DNA from: Corynebacterium meridianum
Lineage (GTDB): Bacteria > Actinomycetota > Actinomycetes > Mycobacteriales > Mycobacteriaceae
Assembly: GCF_016342265.1 (NCBI RefSeq)
Contig: NZ_JAEIOS010000011.1
Coordinates: 682,001-746,000 of the forward strand
DNA: 64,000 nt
Direction of reading: 5' to 3'
Part shown: positions 40,566 through 49,312 of the stretch, in pieces
Position numbering within the stretch: the stretch's first letter is position 1
Layout of the letters: every line of letters starts with the position of its first letter
Position numbers and translations under genes: made by a program
Notes under the pieces: generated by a model
What the model saw: only the letters and a program-made list of their open reading frames with translations
Databases searched by the model: none
What the model was told of the DNA's origin: nothing

Positions 40566-42473
40566 TCAGCCGGTCCTGAATGCCCGGTCCAGCAGCTCCC
40601 GGCGCGCCTGCTCGAGCGCGACGAGATCGGCGAACATCGAGTTGTACGCCAGCTCGTCATCCGAGGGGCGCATCCGCTGCAGCTGCCCCTTGAGCTGCGC
40701 GATCTGGTTGCCGACGCGGACCTCCTGCAGCCTGGACAGCACGCTGTCGGCGTACCGGCCCAGGTCCTCGTCCTCACAGTGGATGGGCTCCACCGCCAGA
40801 CCGGAGACCAGATGCTGCCCGACCAGATCGTCCATCTCCCCGGCGACCCTCGACAGCCAGTCGACTCCGTCGTGGGCGTTGCCGCAACCGCCGGCCTCAC
40901 TGATGGCGTGCCGGATCGCCTGGTAGGTGGGATGCGTGAACGCGTCCACCGGCAGACCGTCGAAGTACTCCCCCGCGTACTCCGGGTACTGCAGGGCGAG
41001 TTTGAGGCTCTCCCGTTCCGGCCAGAGCCGGGGCGTGCGCTGATCCGGCAGCTCGAACGCCGGTTTCGTCGGAGCGCCGGCGAGTGGTGTCTCCGCGCCG
41101 TCGAACCGTCGGGCGCGCCGCGGCTCCTGCTTCTTCTTCGGTCGCCTGGCCTCCGCGCGGACCTGCTCGAGCACCTCGGTCGGATCGGCCCAGCCGACCC
41201 ACCCGGCGAGTTGGCGGGCGTACTCGTTGCGGAGCGTCTCGTCCCTGATCCCCGCCACGACGGGCACTCCCCGCCGGAGCGCCTGCAGGCGCCCGTCCGC
41301 GGAATCGAGCGGGTAGTCGGCGATCATCGTCCGGACGACGAACTCGAACATGGGTACCCGCCGGGCGACGAGATCCCGGACCGCGGCATCGCCGCGCTCG
41401 AGGCGGAGATCGCACGGGTCCATGCCGTCGGGCGCCACCGAGACGTAGGACTGACCGGTGAACTGCTGGTCCCCCTCGAAGGCGCGCATGGCGGCCTTCT
41501 GTCCGGCCTCGTCCCCGTCGAAGGTGTAGATCAACTCGCCGCGGAAGTAGTTGTCGTCCAGCATGAGGCGGCGCAGTATCTGCAGGTGCTCCTCACCGAA
41601 CGCGGTGCCGCAGGCAGCGACGGCCGTCGTCACCCCGGCGGCGTGCATGGCCATGACATCGGTGTACCCCTCGACGACGACGGCCTGGTGTCCGGAGGCG
41701 ATGGCCTTCTTCGCGTGATCGAGCCCGAACAGCACCTTCGACTTGTGATACAGGAGGGTGTCGGGCGTGTTCATGTACTTGCCCATCTGGTCGTCGTCGA
41801 AGAGCTTGCGCGCCCCGAACCCGATGACGTCGCCCGCGAGGTTGCGGATGGGCCAGAGCAGTCGGCGGTGGAACCGGTCGATGGGGCCGCGTTTGCCCAT
41901 CGTCGTCACACCCGCCGCAGTCAGCTCCTTGACGTCGAAGCCCTTCCGCAGCAGGTGCTTCGTCGTCGTGTCCCATCCACCGGGCGCGTAACCGCAGCCG
42001 AAGCTCCGGGCGTGCTCGGCGGAGAAACCCCGGTCGGTGAGGAACGCGCGGGCGGTCGCGGCCTCCGGGGTCTCGAGCTGTTCCCGGTAGAAGGCGTGGG
42101 CGGCCTTGTTCACTGCGACGAGCCGCTGTCTGGTCCCGGGTTCCTCACGGCGCCCGGGACCGCCCCCCTCGTAGTTGATGTGGTAGCCGATCTTCTCGGC
42201 GCAGATCTCCACGGCCTCCGGGAAGGGGATCTGCTCCATCTTCATCAGAAAACTGAATACGTCCCCGCCCTCGCCGGTGGAGAAACAGTGGAAGTAGCCC
42301 CGGTTGGGCCGGACGTGGAACGACGGGGTCTTTTCGTCCTTGAAGGGGGAAAGGCCCTTCATGGAGTCACTGCCTGCTGGCTTGAGCTGGACGTACTCCC
42401 CGACGATCTCCTCGATCGGGGTGCGCTCACGGATCGCCGCGATGTCACTCTCCGGAATGCGTCCCTTAGCCAT
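40566..42473 (-). CDS. dnaG: DNA primase
   Basis: Replicative primase of 635 residues. TOPRIM motifs are AVVVEGYTDVMAMH near residue 263 and YTFDGDEAGQKAA near 315; a DnaB-interacting C-terminal domain starts about 445. The N-terminal zinc-binding domain is abnormal: the usual C-x2-H...C-x2-C reads GLSPFKDEKTPSF and FHCFSTGEGGD, so the ligands are Ser42, Lys45, Cys63 and Thr66, with only one kept. The fold is otherwise intact. The ATG at 42473 is fixed by a -10 TACAGT (42481-42486, minus strand) ending 7 nt upstream; the mRNA is leaderless. In other bacteria dnaG usually precedes rpoD; here it stands alone, near dgt as in Mycobacteriales. Confidence 0.96.
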   Translation of the reverse strand: MAKGRIPESDIAAIRERTPIEEIVGEYVQLKPAGSDSMKGLSPFKDEKTPSFHVRPNRGYFHCFSTGEGGDVFSFLMKMEQIPFPEAVEICAEKIGYHINYEGGGPGRREEPGTRQRLVAVNKAAHAFYREQLETPEAATARAFLTDRGFSAEHARSFGCGYAPGGWDTTTKHLLRKGFDVKELTAAGVTTMGKRGPIDRFHRRLLWPIRNLAGDVIGFGARKLFDDDQMGKYMNTPDTLLYHKSKVLFGLDHAKKAIASGHQAVVVEGYTDVMAMHAAGVTTAVAACGTAFGEEHLQILRRLMLDDNYFRGELIYTFDGDEAGQKAAMRAFEGDQQFTGQSYVSVAPDGMDPCDLRLERGDAAVRDLVARRVPMFEFVVRTMIADYPLDSADGRLQALRRGVPVVAGIRDETLRNEYARQLAGWVGWADPTEVLEQVRAEARRPKKKQEPRRARRFDGAETPLAGAPTKPAFELPDQRTPRLWPERESLKLALQYPEYAGEYFDGLPVDAFTHPTYQAIRHAISEAGGCGNAHDGVDWLSRVAGEMDDLVGQHLVSGLAVEPIHCEDEDLGRYADSVLSRLQEVRVGNQIAQLKGQLQRMRPSDDELAYNSMFADLVALEQARRELLDRAFRTG

Positions 42474-42575
42474 GCCCACCACTGTAGTGCCGGAGCTGCG
42501 GACCGGAAGAGTCACCACCGTGGCGACGTGGACCCGGGTCCCCGGGACGGCAGCTGTCCATGCGATCATGGGGCA

Positions 42576-43070
42576 ATGGACAATCGCCGACTGCTGGGTA
42601 CCGTCGCCGGAGCTGCTCTCGTGCTCGGTGCGGCGTGGTTCGGCGTCGATCTGGCCGGGGACTCCACGGCACCTTCCACCCCGCCGCGGGAATCCGCCCA
42701 ATCGTCGACGGCACCCCGGTCCCCCACGGAGTCGGCCGCTCGGTCTCCCTCCGCGACGCGGGAGCGGACCTGCCCGCTGGACACCCTCCCAGAGCAGGCC
42801 GAACTGGTCGTGGCGGACATCCTCGCCGGTGGCCCGTTCGACCATCCGGAGCACGACGGAAAGCACTTCGGCAACTACGAGCGCCGACTACCCCGGGAGA
42901 ACAACAGCTACTACCGCGAGTACACGGTGGAGACGCCGGGCCTCAGGCACCGTGGTGAGCGCCGCATCATCACCGGCGGCGGCACCGACCGGGACCCGGA
43001 CGTCTGGTACTACACGGACGACCATTACGACAGTTTCTGCCTGATCCCGGACGCCGAGGAGAACCGATGA
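42576..43070 (+). CDS. Secreted guanyl-specific ribonuclease (RNase Sa/barnase type)
   Basis: The 164-residue protein has an N-terminal hydrophobic export signal (about residues 5-25, ALVLGAAWFGV), a Ser/Pro/Thr-rich linker to about 60, and an RNase Sa-like domain. The catalytic residues match RNase Sa: YYREYTVETPG supplies Glu115, GERRIITGG supplies the arginines at 129-130, and TDDHYDSF supplies His150. Cys66 and Cys155 are placed like the RNase Sa disulfide. It would be exported and act on RNA outside or as a toxin. Its stop overlaps the barstar-like gene start (ATGA), so the inhibitor is made together with it. It is divergent from dnaG. Confidence 0.9.
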   Translation: MDNRRLLGTVAGAALVLGAAWFGVDLAGDSTAPSTPPRESAQSSTAPRSPTESAARSPSATRERTCPLDTLPEQAELVVADILAGGPFDHPEHDGKHFGNYERRLPRENNSYYREYTVETPGLRHRGERRIITGGGTDRDPDVWYYTDDHYDSFCLIPDAEENR

Positions 43071-43351
43071 CCGCACCTACGGTGACTCTCGGAGCGGCCG
43101 CCGCCGCCAACGAGACCACGTGGTTCGCCGCCCTGTTCCATGCCACCGACGCAGCCCCCGAAGGGCCCGTCCCGAAGAATCTCGATGCCCTCGCGGACTT
43201 CCTCGGTGAACAGACCGGACTACGGAAGGTGGTGAGCCCCGATCTCACACACTGGCCCCGGGAACGACGGATCCTGCTGTGCCGGGTGTTCCTCGACACC
43301 GGGGTCGATCTGCAGCTGCACCGCTCCCCCGGTACCGGCGACCACATCTAG
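43067..43351 (+). CDS. Barstar-like ribonuclease inhibitor
   Basis: The 94-residue cytoplasmic protein contains PKNLDALADFLGE, matching the inhibitory helix of barstar (NLDALWDCL); Asp40 and Asp44 stand where barstar Asp35 and Asp39 contact barnase. Overlap of 4 nt with the ribonuclease gene and the 1:1 arrangement support an immunity role. It converges on the ArsR gene so closely that both stop codons share the palindrome CTAG (43348-43351). Confidence 0.87.
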   Translation: MTAPTVTLGAAAAANETTWFAALFHATDAAPEGPVPKNLDALADFLGEQTGLRKVVSPDLTHWPRERRILLCRVFLDTGVDLQLHRSPGTGDHI

Positions 43352-43707
43352 GAGTGCCGGGGCTCTCCGCTGATGACGTGATCGGCGTGATTGACAGCCT
43401 CGGTCACGAGCCGGACCAGGTGCCCGTCGTCCAGCCGGTAGATCACACGGCGCCCGTCCTTCCTGGTCTGCACCAGGTTTCCCGACCGAAGCTTGGCCAG
43501 GTGCTGTGACACCGCCGTCCGGGAGATTCCCGTGGCCGCCACCAGATCGCCGACCGAGTACTCGGCGTCACTGAGCAGCCACAGGAGGTGGAGACGCGTC
43601 GGTTCGGCCAGGAGTTTCAGGGTGGCGGCGCCGGTGTCCAGCAGCTCGGCCGACACCGGTGGATCGTGCACCAGGGAGGCTGCGGGATCGCGCGGTTTCA
43701 TCCTCAT
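43348..43707 (-). CDS. ArsR/SmtB-family metal sensor, alpha5-site (CzrA/NmtR-like)
   Basis: The 119-residue winged-helix repressor has the recognition helix SVGDLVAATGISRTAVSQHL near 51-70. The C-terminal helix carries Asp94-x-His96 and His107-x2-His110, exactly the D-x-H-x10-H-x2-H spacing of the alpha5 site in the zinc/cobalt sensor CzrA. The alpha3 cysteine site is absent. It is transcribed after the MFS gene, 6 nt downstream, and is expected to repress that operon until Zn, Co or Ni binds. Arsenic sensing is unlikely without cysteines. Confidence 0.88.
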   Translation of the reverse strand: MRMKPRDPAASLVHDPPVSAELLDTGAATLKLLAEPTRLHLLWLLSDAEYSVGDLVAATGISRTAVSQHLAKLRSGNLVQTRKDGRRVIYRLDDGHLVRLVTEAVNHADHVISGEPRHS

Positions 43708-43713
43708 GGTCCC

Positions 43714-45048
43714 TCACGCTACCGGCTGTCGGGAGCTGAATGCCCTGAACCCCGCACCGACCCCCAGTAGGGTCATGGCGAGAAGCACCCCTGTGGCCGC
43801 GGGCAGCCCGAACCAGACCCCGAGAAATCCCGCCGCCGGGTACGTCGCCAGATAGCAGGCGTGGGACAGCGAGAACTGGGCCGCGAATATGTAGCCGTAG
43901 CTCTCGGGGCCGACGTTCCGCCGCAGCACCCGGGACATGGGGGTCTGCAGCGCCGACGTCGCGGAACCGAGGACGAGCCACAGGGCGATGACCGTGAACC
44001 AGGCGCCGGCACCGTCGAGCTGGTCGCCGACGGTCAGCAGCAGGATGAGTCCCGCGAGCGCCGCGGCTCCCGCGAGGGCACCAGCCGTCATCACGGCACG
44101 GTCCGGGACCAGGGCGAGGATGCGGGGAAGGGCCAGCGCGGTCAGCATCGACCCGAGGCCGAATCCGGCTAGGGTGATCGCGAGCGCGGTGTCGTTCCTG
44201 CCCATCTCCCCGCGGACGATCACGACGGTGTTGATCATGACCGTCGCCATCGGTGCGGCCACCGCGAGGTTGAGCCAGAGCACGCCCCGGAGCTCAGGTT
44301 CCGCCGCCATGATCTTCACTCCACGGAACACCCGGGACAGGAACCCGGACTGCTCCGACTCCGGTTCGGGGCGGGCCGGCAGCCGCGTCCCGATCACCAG
44401 TGCCGCGGAGACGAGGAAGCCGAGCATCGTCCCGATGAACAGGTTGTGGTAGCTCATCACCGCGAGAAACAGCGCCGCGACGGCGGGGCTGGTGATCTGT
44501 TCGACGTCGTACGCCATCCGGGACAGGGACAGGGCGTTGGTGTACTCGTCCTCGTCGGGGAGCACCTGCGGTATGACCGACTGGAAGGTCGGGGTGAAGG
44601 TGGCCGACGCGGCCTGCAGCAGGAAGATCGCGGCGTAGAGCTGCCATTCGGAGTGGACGAACGGCAGACAGACCGCGATGGAGGCGCGGACGAGGTCCGC
44701 GGTGATGAGGACGGGCTTGACGGGCAGCTTCGCCGCGACCGCCGTGACGGTCGGGGCCCCGACCACGTAGACGAGGATCTTGATGGTCAACGCGGTGCCG
44801 AGCACGAGTCCGGCGTCACCGCCCGCGATGTCGAAGGCGAGGAGCCCGAGTGCGACCGTGAGAAGACCCGTGCCCACCAGGGCGACGACCTGTGCGGTGA
44901 ATAGCCTCCGGTAGGTACGGTGCCGGAGGACGTTCAGCAGTGGAGAGGTGGCGGATGGTGCGGACACTCCGGGCTCGTTTCTGTCGTCGCGGGAGACCCT
45001 CCGGCCCTCCGGCCGGAAATCTGCGTAAGTGTGCACAGGTGCGCACAT
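43714..45048 (-). CDS. MFS exporter, NreB-like (probable metal efflux)
   Basis: The 444-residue major facilitator superfamily protein has 12 predicted helices; the first pair is linked by the LRHRTYRRLFTAQVVALVGTG region and DLVRASIAVCLPF. It resembles NreB/macrolide-type drug:H+ antiporters. With the downstream D-x-H ArsR sensor, nickel, cobalt or zinc export is inferred; drug export is the alternative. The ATG at 45048 is preferred because a -10 TAATCT (45055-45060, minus strand) ends 6 nt upstream; translation then starts inside a palindromic operator. The first 35 residues are hydrophilic. Confidence 0.85.
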   Translation of the reverse strand: MCAPVHTYADFRPEGRRVSRDDRNEPGVSAPSATSPLLNVLRHRTYRRLFTAQVVALVGTGLLTVALGLLAFDIAGGDAGLVLGTALTIKILVYVVGAPTVTAVAAKLPVKPVLITADLVRASIAVCLPFVHSEWQLYAAIFLLQAASATFTPTFQSVIPQVLPDEDEYTNALSLSRMAYDVEQITSPAVAALFLAVMSYHNLFIGTMLGFLVSAALVIGTRLPARPEPESEQSGFLSRVFRGVKIMAAEPELRGVLWLNLAVAAPMATVMINTVVIVRGEMGRNDTALAITLAGFGLGSMLTALALPRILALVPDRAVMTAGALAGAAALAGLILLLTVGDQLDGAGAWFTVIALWLVLGSATSALQTPMSRVLRRNVGPESYGYIFAAQFSLSHACYLATYPAAGFLGVWFGLPAATGVLLAMTLLGVGAGFRAFSSRQPVA

Positions 45049-45060
45049 GTACGCAGATTA
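45021..45060 (-). promoter_or_regulatory. Operator palindrome and leaderless promoter of the MFS-arsR operon
   Basis: CTGCGTAAGTGTGCAC (45021-45036) and GTGC-rich GCGCACATGTACGCAG (45041-45056) form an imperfect palindrome with 13 of 16 matches per arm. It covers the end of the -10 TAATCT (45055-45060), the start codon and the first codons. Bound repressor would block initiation directly. Confidence 0.65.
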
Positions 45061-45113
45061 GGCTGCCTTCACGGATCCGCGCAACCACCCGCTCGCCGGG
45101 CCCGGCGAAACCG

Positions 45114-46409
45114 TCAGATGTAGTACCCCGCCACTCCGCTGGCCTGTTTCGCGGTGCGTTCGAGACGGGACTCCGTCATCGAGGCGATCTGGTCGATGAC
45201 CACCCGGGAACGTGCGGCATCGCTGTCCGCGTCCGTCCACCAGGCCGCGAAGACCGGATCCAGAGTGCCGGGGGCGCCGAAGGTCAGGTAGTCGTGGACC
45301 CGGGCGATCCTCTCCCGCTGACGGTTCTGCCGCTGCTGGTGTCGGCTCTCCTCCATGACGTAGAGGACCGCGATGGTCTTGAGCATCTGAACCTCCGCGG
45401 CGGCGGCCGGTGGAACAACCAGCCGTCCGTGCATCCTGCCCAACGGCTCATCGCCGGCGGCCTCGAGTGTCGCGCCGACGGTGGCCCCCACATACCGTCC
45501 GACCAGTTCGCTGGTCAGCGCCTTCAGCGCGACGAGAGACGAGAGTGAACCGTCGTAGTCCGCCGCTGCCGCGACGACGGAAAGCTGGCGGAGGGAATCC
45601 GCCGCGGAGATCATCTCCTCCGGGTTGCCGCCGAAGGCCTCGGCCCCCTTCTCCGCGAGTTCCGCGAGCTCGAAGAGATCCCACAGGACCCGCAGACTGA
45701 TGCGTCCCGAGCAGATCCCGTCCTCGACGTCGTGCACCGAATAGGCGACGTCATCGGACCAGTCCATCACCTGTCCCTCGATGGACGGCCTGGTGTCCAG
45801 TGGGTCGTGCCCCTCGCGGATCCAGGCGAGCAGCTCCGCCTCCTCGTCGTAGGCGCCGTACTTGCGGCGCGGCGTTCCGTCGGGCGCGATCCGGGTCCAC
45901 GGGTACTTGCAGGCGGCGTCGAGGGAGGCTCGTGTCAGGTTGAGACCGTGGGGGGACCCGTCCGGTGCGAGGATCTTCGGCTCCAGGCGCGAGATGATCC
46001 GCAGGGTCTGGGCGTTGCCCTCGAAGCCCCCGCAGTCGGCGGCCAGCTCATCGAGGGCCACTTCACCGTTGTGCCCGTAGGGCGGGTGCCCGATGTCGTG
46101 GCAGAGACCGGCGAGATCCGCCAGATCCGGATCCACCCCGATGCCGGAGGCGATGCCGCGGGCGATCTGGGCCACCTCGAGGGAGTGCGTGAGCCGGGTC
46201 CTGGGGGTGTCCCCGTCCCGCGGCCCGACGACCTGGGTCTTGTCGGCCAACCGTCGCAGCGCCGCGGAGTGGAGGACGCGTGCCCGGTCGCGGGCGAATG
46301 CGCCTCGGTTGTCCACCGAGGCCGCGTCCATCTGACTGCCCTTCGGGTGCTCATCGCAGAAGCGCGCCCTGTCTTCGGCGGTGTAGCGGTATCGGGCGGG
46401 GCTCTCCAC
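45114..46409 (-). CDS. dgt: dGTP triphosphohydrolase (dGTPase)
   Basis: The 431-residue HD-domain enzyme hydrolyses dGTP to deoxyguanosine and triphosphate, tuning dNTP pools. The HD residues are RLTHSLEVAQIARG near residue 72 and LCHDIGHPPYGHNGE near 99, with the late Asp in MDWSDDVAYSVHDVEDG. It belongs to the type-2 group found near dnaG in Mycobacteriales (Rv2344c). The GTG at 46409 has AGGAGA about 12 nt upstream and begins shortly before the conserved YTAEDRARFCDEHPKGSQMD. It ends 65 nt before the MFS gene start. Confidence 0.93.
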   Translation of the reverse strand: MESPARYRYTAEDRARFCDEHPKGSQMDAASVDNRGAFARDRARVLHSAALRRLADKTQVVGPRDGDTPRTRLTHSLEVAQIARGIASGIGVDPDLADLAGLCHDIGHPPYGHNGEVALDELAADCGGFEGNAQTLRIISRLEPKILAPDGSPHGLNLTRASLDAACKYPWTRIAPDGTPRRKYGAYDEEAELLAWIREGHDPLDTRPSIEGQVMDWSDDVAYSVHDVEDGICSGRISLRVLWDLFELAELAEKGAEAFGGNPEEMISAADSLRQLSVVAAAADYDGSLSSLVALKALTSELVGRYVGATVGATLEAAGDEPLGRMHGRLVVPPAAAAEVQMLKTIAVLYVMEESRHQQRQNRQRERIARVHDYLTFGAPGTLDPVFAAWWTDADSDAARSRVVIDQIASMTESRLERTAKQASGVAGYYI

Positions 46410-46438
46410 GGTTGGTCGGTTTCTCCTGATCGGTTCGG

Positions 46439-47152
46439 CTACGGGGACTTCAGTTTCTCTACGTCGCAGGTCCTGTCGCGGTCGAGGTGACGGTACCGGG
46501 TGCTTCTCGACGGTCTCACTCGGCCCGCTACGGCGCGCAGTCTCCGCTCCAGCATATCGGCCACCACGGCGGATCCGGGTAGGCGGCGCAGGTCCGCCAC
46601 GGCCAGACCGGCGGATTCGTGGAGCAGGGTCCACACCCAGTGCTTCCCCGGGAACCGGGTGGGGGTCCCTGCCGCCCCAACCGTGGACACATTCCGGAAC
46701 CCGACCTCGCGGCCGATCAGGCAGGCCCGCAGACAGTGGTTGGGATCGGTGACGATGATGACACGACCCGGATCCGGGCATGCGGCCGCCACGGCGGCGA
46801 GGGAGCCCCTGGTGTCGTTGCCCTGTGCCACCGCGGTGATCACCCCCGGGTCGACTCCCGCGCGGCGGAGATGAGCGGCTCCGACGCCGGCCTCCGTGTA
46901 CCGGTCTCCCGGCAGATTCCCGCCGACCGTGATGATGTGGAGGGACGGGTTGACCCGCCAGAGTTCCACCGCCTGATCCAGTCGGGCCGCGAACTGGGCG
47001 CTGGGGCGACCGTCGTACTGCGCTGTCCCGGGAACGATCAGGGTCTCGGCCGCACCTGGATCCGGTGCCGGACGGTGGGCCTGCACGATCACCCGCAGCG
47101 GCCAGATCGCCACCGCTGCGGCGACGATGCCGACTGTGCTCATACGGTTCAT
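46439..47152 (-). CDS. YdcF-like DUF218 protein
   Basis: The 237-residue protein has an N-terminal hydrophobic anchor (MNRMSTVGIVAAAVAIWPL) and a DUF218/YdcF domain: LIVPGTAQYDGRPS near residue 38, QAVELWRVNP, IITVGGN, and RGSLAAVAAACPD with VIIVTDPNHCLRA. Family members are linked to envelope (ElyC-like) or vancomycin-resistance (SanA-like) functions. The extracytoplasmic side is expected to hold the domain. It precedes dgt on the same strand by 29 nt and is divergent from the TPM gene. Confidence 0.84.
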   Translation of the reverse strand: MNRMSTVGIVAAAVAIWPLRVIVQAHRPAPDPGAAETLIVPGTAQYDGRPSAQFAARLDQAVELWRVNPSLHIITVGGNLPGDRYTEAGVGAAHLRRAGVDPGVITAVAQGNDTRGSLAAVAAACPDPGRVIIVTDPNHCLRACLIGREVGFRNVSTVGAAGTPTRFPGKHWVWTLLHESAGLAVADLRRLPGSAVVADMLERRLRAVAGRVRPSRSTRYRHLDRDRTCDVEKLKSP

Positions 47153-47190
47153 GCACGCCAGTCTGCCATCCGCCCGTCCCCTCGTCGCGG

Positions 47191-47196
47191 TACTCT
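47191..47196 (+). promoter_or_regulatory. TPM gene leaderless -10
   Basis: TACTCT ends 6 nt before the ATG at 47203 and supports that start. Confidence 0.55.
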
Positions 47197-47202
47197 TGGG
47201 CC

Positions 47203-49275
47203 ATGAGTTCCGCAGCACCGTCCCCCCGTCCGCGTCACACCATCCACCCGTCGCCGTCACCGCTCGTCCGCCGGCTCACCGTGCGCCTGGCAGGCGCCGG
47301 TGCCGTCGGACTGATGGCGGTTCTCGGTACCGGAGCGTCGGTCGCGTGGGCGGGTCAGGAGACGTCCGTCATCGCGCAGCAGCCCGGGGTGCTCACCGCA
47401 ACGGTGACCGACAACGCGGGCGTCCTGGACGCCGGACAGATCGCGGACCTGGAGGCGAAGATCCGGGACTACCAGAAGTCCTCGGCGAAAAAGATCTACA
47501 TCGTCTTCGAGCGTGACTTCGGCGGCACCGAGGGCTCCGAATGGGCGGAACGGGAGTTCCGGGCGAATGACGGGGCCAATGTGCTCGTGTACGCGGTGGC
47601 GGTGGAATCCCGGGACTACGGGCTGGGCTACGGGAGGGAGTTCTCATCCTCCGAGGCCGAGCGCATGCGCGACGCGGCGTACGACCACCTGGTGGACTCC
47701 GACTTCGCGGGCTCAGCCTTCGCCCTCGTCGACGCCGCCTCCGGCTCCGGTTCCGGCGGCGGGATGTCCGGCGCCGGGTGGTTGTTCCTGCTCGGTGGAG
47801 GTGGTGCCGCCGCGGCGACCTTCGTCGGTGTGAAGCGCTCCGCGAAGAAGAACTCGCGGAAGAAGCGCGCAGCTCTGGTCACGGATGCCCGTGAGCTGCC
47901 ACCCGAGCAGTCTGACCGGCTGGAGGACATGCCCCTGGACGTCCTCGAGGAGCTGGCTCAGGAGGAACTCGTGAGCACCGACGAGTCGATCCGGGGGGCA
48001 CGCGAGGAGCTCGATCTCGCGGTGGCTGAATTCGGTGCGGAACGCACACGCCCGTTCACCCGGGCGATGAACGACTCGACGGGGACGCTGCAGCGGGCAT
48101 TCACGATGAAGCGGCGCCTCGATGACGCGGTGCCCGATGACGCCGGGACCCGCCGGGGAATGCTGATCGACATCATCACCAGCTGCAAGAAGGCTGACCA
48201 GGCGCTCGAGGAGAGGGCCGGTGAGTTCAGTTCAATGCGGAATCTGCTGATCAACGCGGACAGCCGACTGGACGAGCTCACGCAACAGACCATCGCGCTC
48301 CGAACCAGACTTCCGCAGGCACGTGAATCCCTCACCCAACTGCACGACCGTTTCGACGCCGGGTGGGTTTCCGCGCTTGACGACAACCCTGATCTGGCCG
48401 AGGCACACCTGAACGAGGCCGAGTCCACCATGGAGCGGGCCCGTGCCCTGGCCGCGAAACCGGCCGGGCAGCAGGGCGGTCTCGTGGATGACATCCGGCA
48501 CATCGAGTCCGCTCTCCAGCAGGCGGAGAAGCTGCTCGACGGCGTGGAGCACGGGGAGTCGAACATCCGCGCGGCCCGCGCCAATCTCGGCCCCCTCGCC
48601 GAGGAGATCAGGGCCGAACTCGGCGAGGCCCGCCAGATCATCTCCGCCGCCGAGCGGGACAACCTCGGCGTCGATCACTCTGCGCTCGAGGAAATCGCCG
48701 CACGCGCGGGGCGGGAGGCCCCTGAGGCGATGACCCGGTCCGACAGCGATCCGCTGGGGACCTGGGAGACTCTGCTCGCCCTCGATGCCGAGCTCGACGA
48801 ACACCTCGACTCCTTCCGCACCGAGGCCGCCGACGCCGGCCGTCGCCGCGAAATGTTCAACCGGGCGATGGGCACCGCCACCACGACCCTCCAGGCGGCG
48901 GAGGATCTCATCTCCACGCGCGGCAGGGTGATCGGTGGGACCGCGCGGACACATCTCGCGGCCGCCAAGCGACTGCACGCCACAGCACTCAACGAGCGCG
49001 ACGGGGATCTCCGGGCCGCGACCCGGGCGGCGGGACAGTGCATCTCGGCGTCGAATGCCGCACTCGCCGCCGCACAACGGGACATCCGTGACTACGAGCG
49101 GCGCATGAATCGCCGCAGTGGTGGCGGGAACGGCGCATTCGTCGCGGGTATGGTGCTCAACTCGATCCTCAGCAACGGTGGCCGCGGTGGCGGCTTCGGC
49201 GGTGGGTTCGGCGGCGGTGGGTTCGGCGGCGGTGGCGGCGGAAACCTCGGCGGTTCCTTCGGCGGCAAATTCTGA
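47203..49275 (+). CDS. TPM-domain membrane protein with coiled coil and Gly-rich tail
   Basis: A 690-residue envelope protein. A signal-like hydrophobic segment (about 27-48) is followed by a TPM (TLP18.3/Psb32/MOLO-1) domain at about 58-175 (VTDNAGVLDAGQIADLEAKI, KKIYIVFERDF, VLVYAVAVESRDYGLGYG). A second membrane segment (about 187-208) precedes a long cytoplasmic coiled coil rich in Glu/Ala/Arg to about 640. The C terminus is a Gly/Phe repeat ([19 protein letters not shown]). It corresponds to Rv2345. The role is unknown; TPM proteins often act in membrane-protein quality control or photosystem assembly. Confidence 0.88.
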   Translation: MSSAAPSPRPRHTIHPSPSPLVRRLTVRLAGAGAVGLMAVLGTGASVAWAGQETSVIAQQPGVLTATVTDNAGVLDAGQIADLEAKIRDYQKSSAKKIYIVFERDFGGTEGSEWAEREFRANDGANVLVYAVAVESRDYGLGYGREFSSSEAERMRDAAYDHLVDSDFAGSAFALVDAASGSGSGGGMSGAGWLFLLGGGGAAAATFVGVKRSAKKNSRKKRAALVTDARELPPEQSDRLEDMPLDVLEELAQEELVSTDESIRGAREELDLAVAEFGAERTRPFTRAMNDSTGTLQRAFTMKRRLDDAVPDDAGTRRGMLIDIITSCKKADQALEERAGEFSSMRNLLINADSRLDELTQQTIALRTRLPQARESLTQLHDRFDAGWVSALDDNPDLAEAHLNEAESTMERARALAAKPAGQQGGLVDDIRHIESALQQAEKLLDGVEHGESNIRAARANLGPLAEEIRAELGEARQIISAAERDNLGVDHSALEEIAARAGREAPEAMTRSDSDPLGTWETLLALDAELDEHLDSFRTEAADAGRRREMFNRAMGTATTTLQAAEDLISTRGRVIGGTARTHLAAAKRLHATALNERDGDLRAATRAAGQCISASNAALAAAQRDIRDYERRMNRRSGGGNGAFVAGMVLNSILSNGGRGGGFGGGFGGGGFGGGGGGNLGGSFGGKF

Positions 49276-49312
49276 GCCCACCGGCGACCGGCCCGTGGGG
49301 TCAGACCGGGAT

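Noticed and set aside
40779..42575. Long plus-strand extension upstream of the ribonuclease gene
   Set aside because: Antisense to dnaG; the ribonuclease clearly begins with a signal peptide at 42576.
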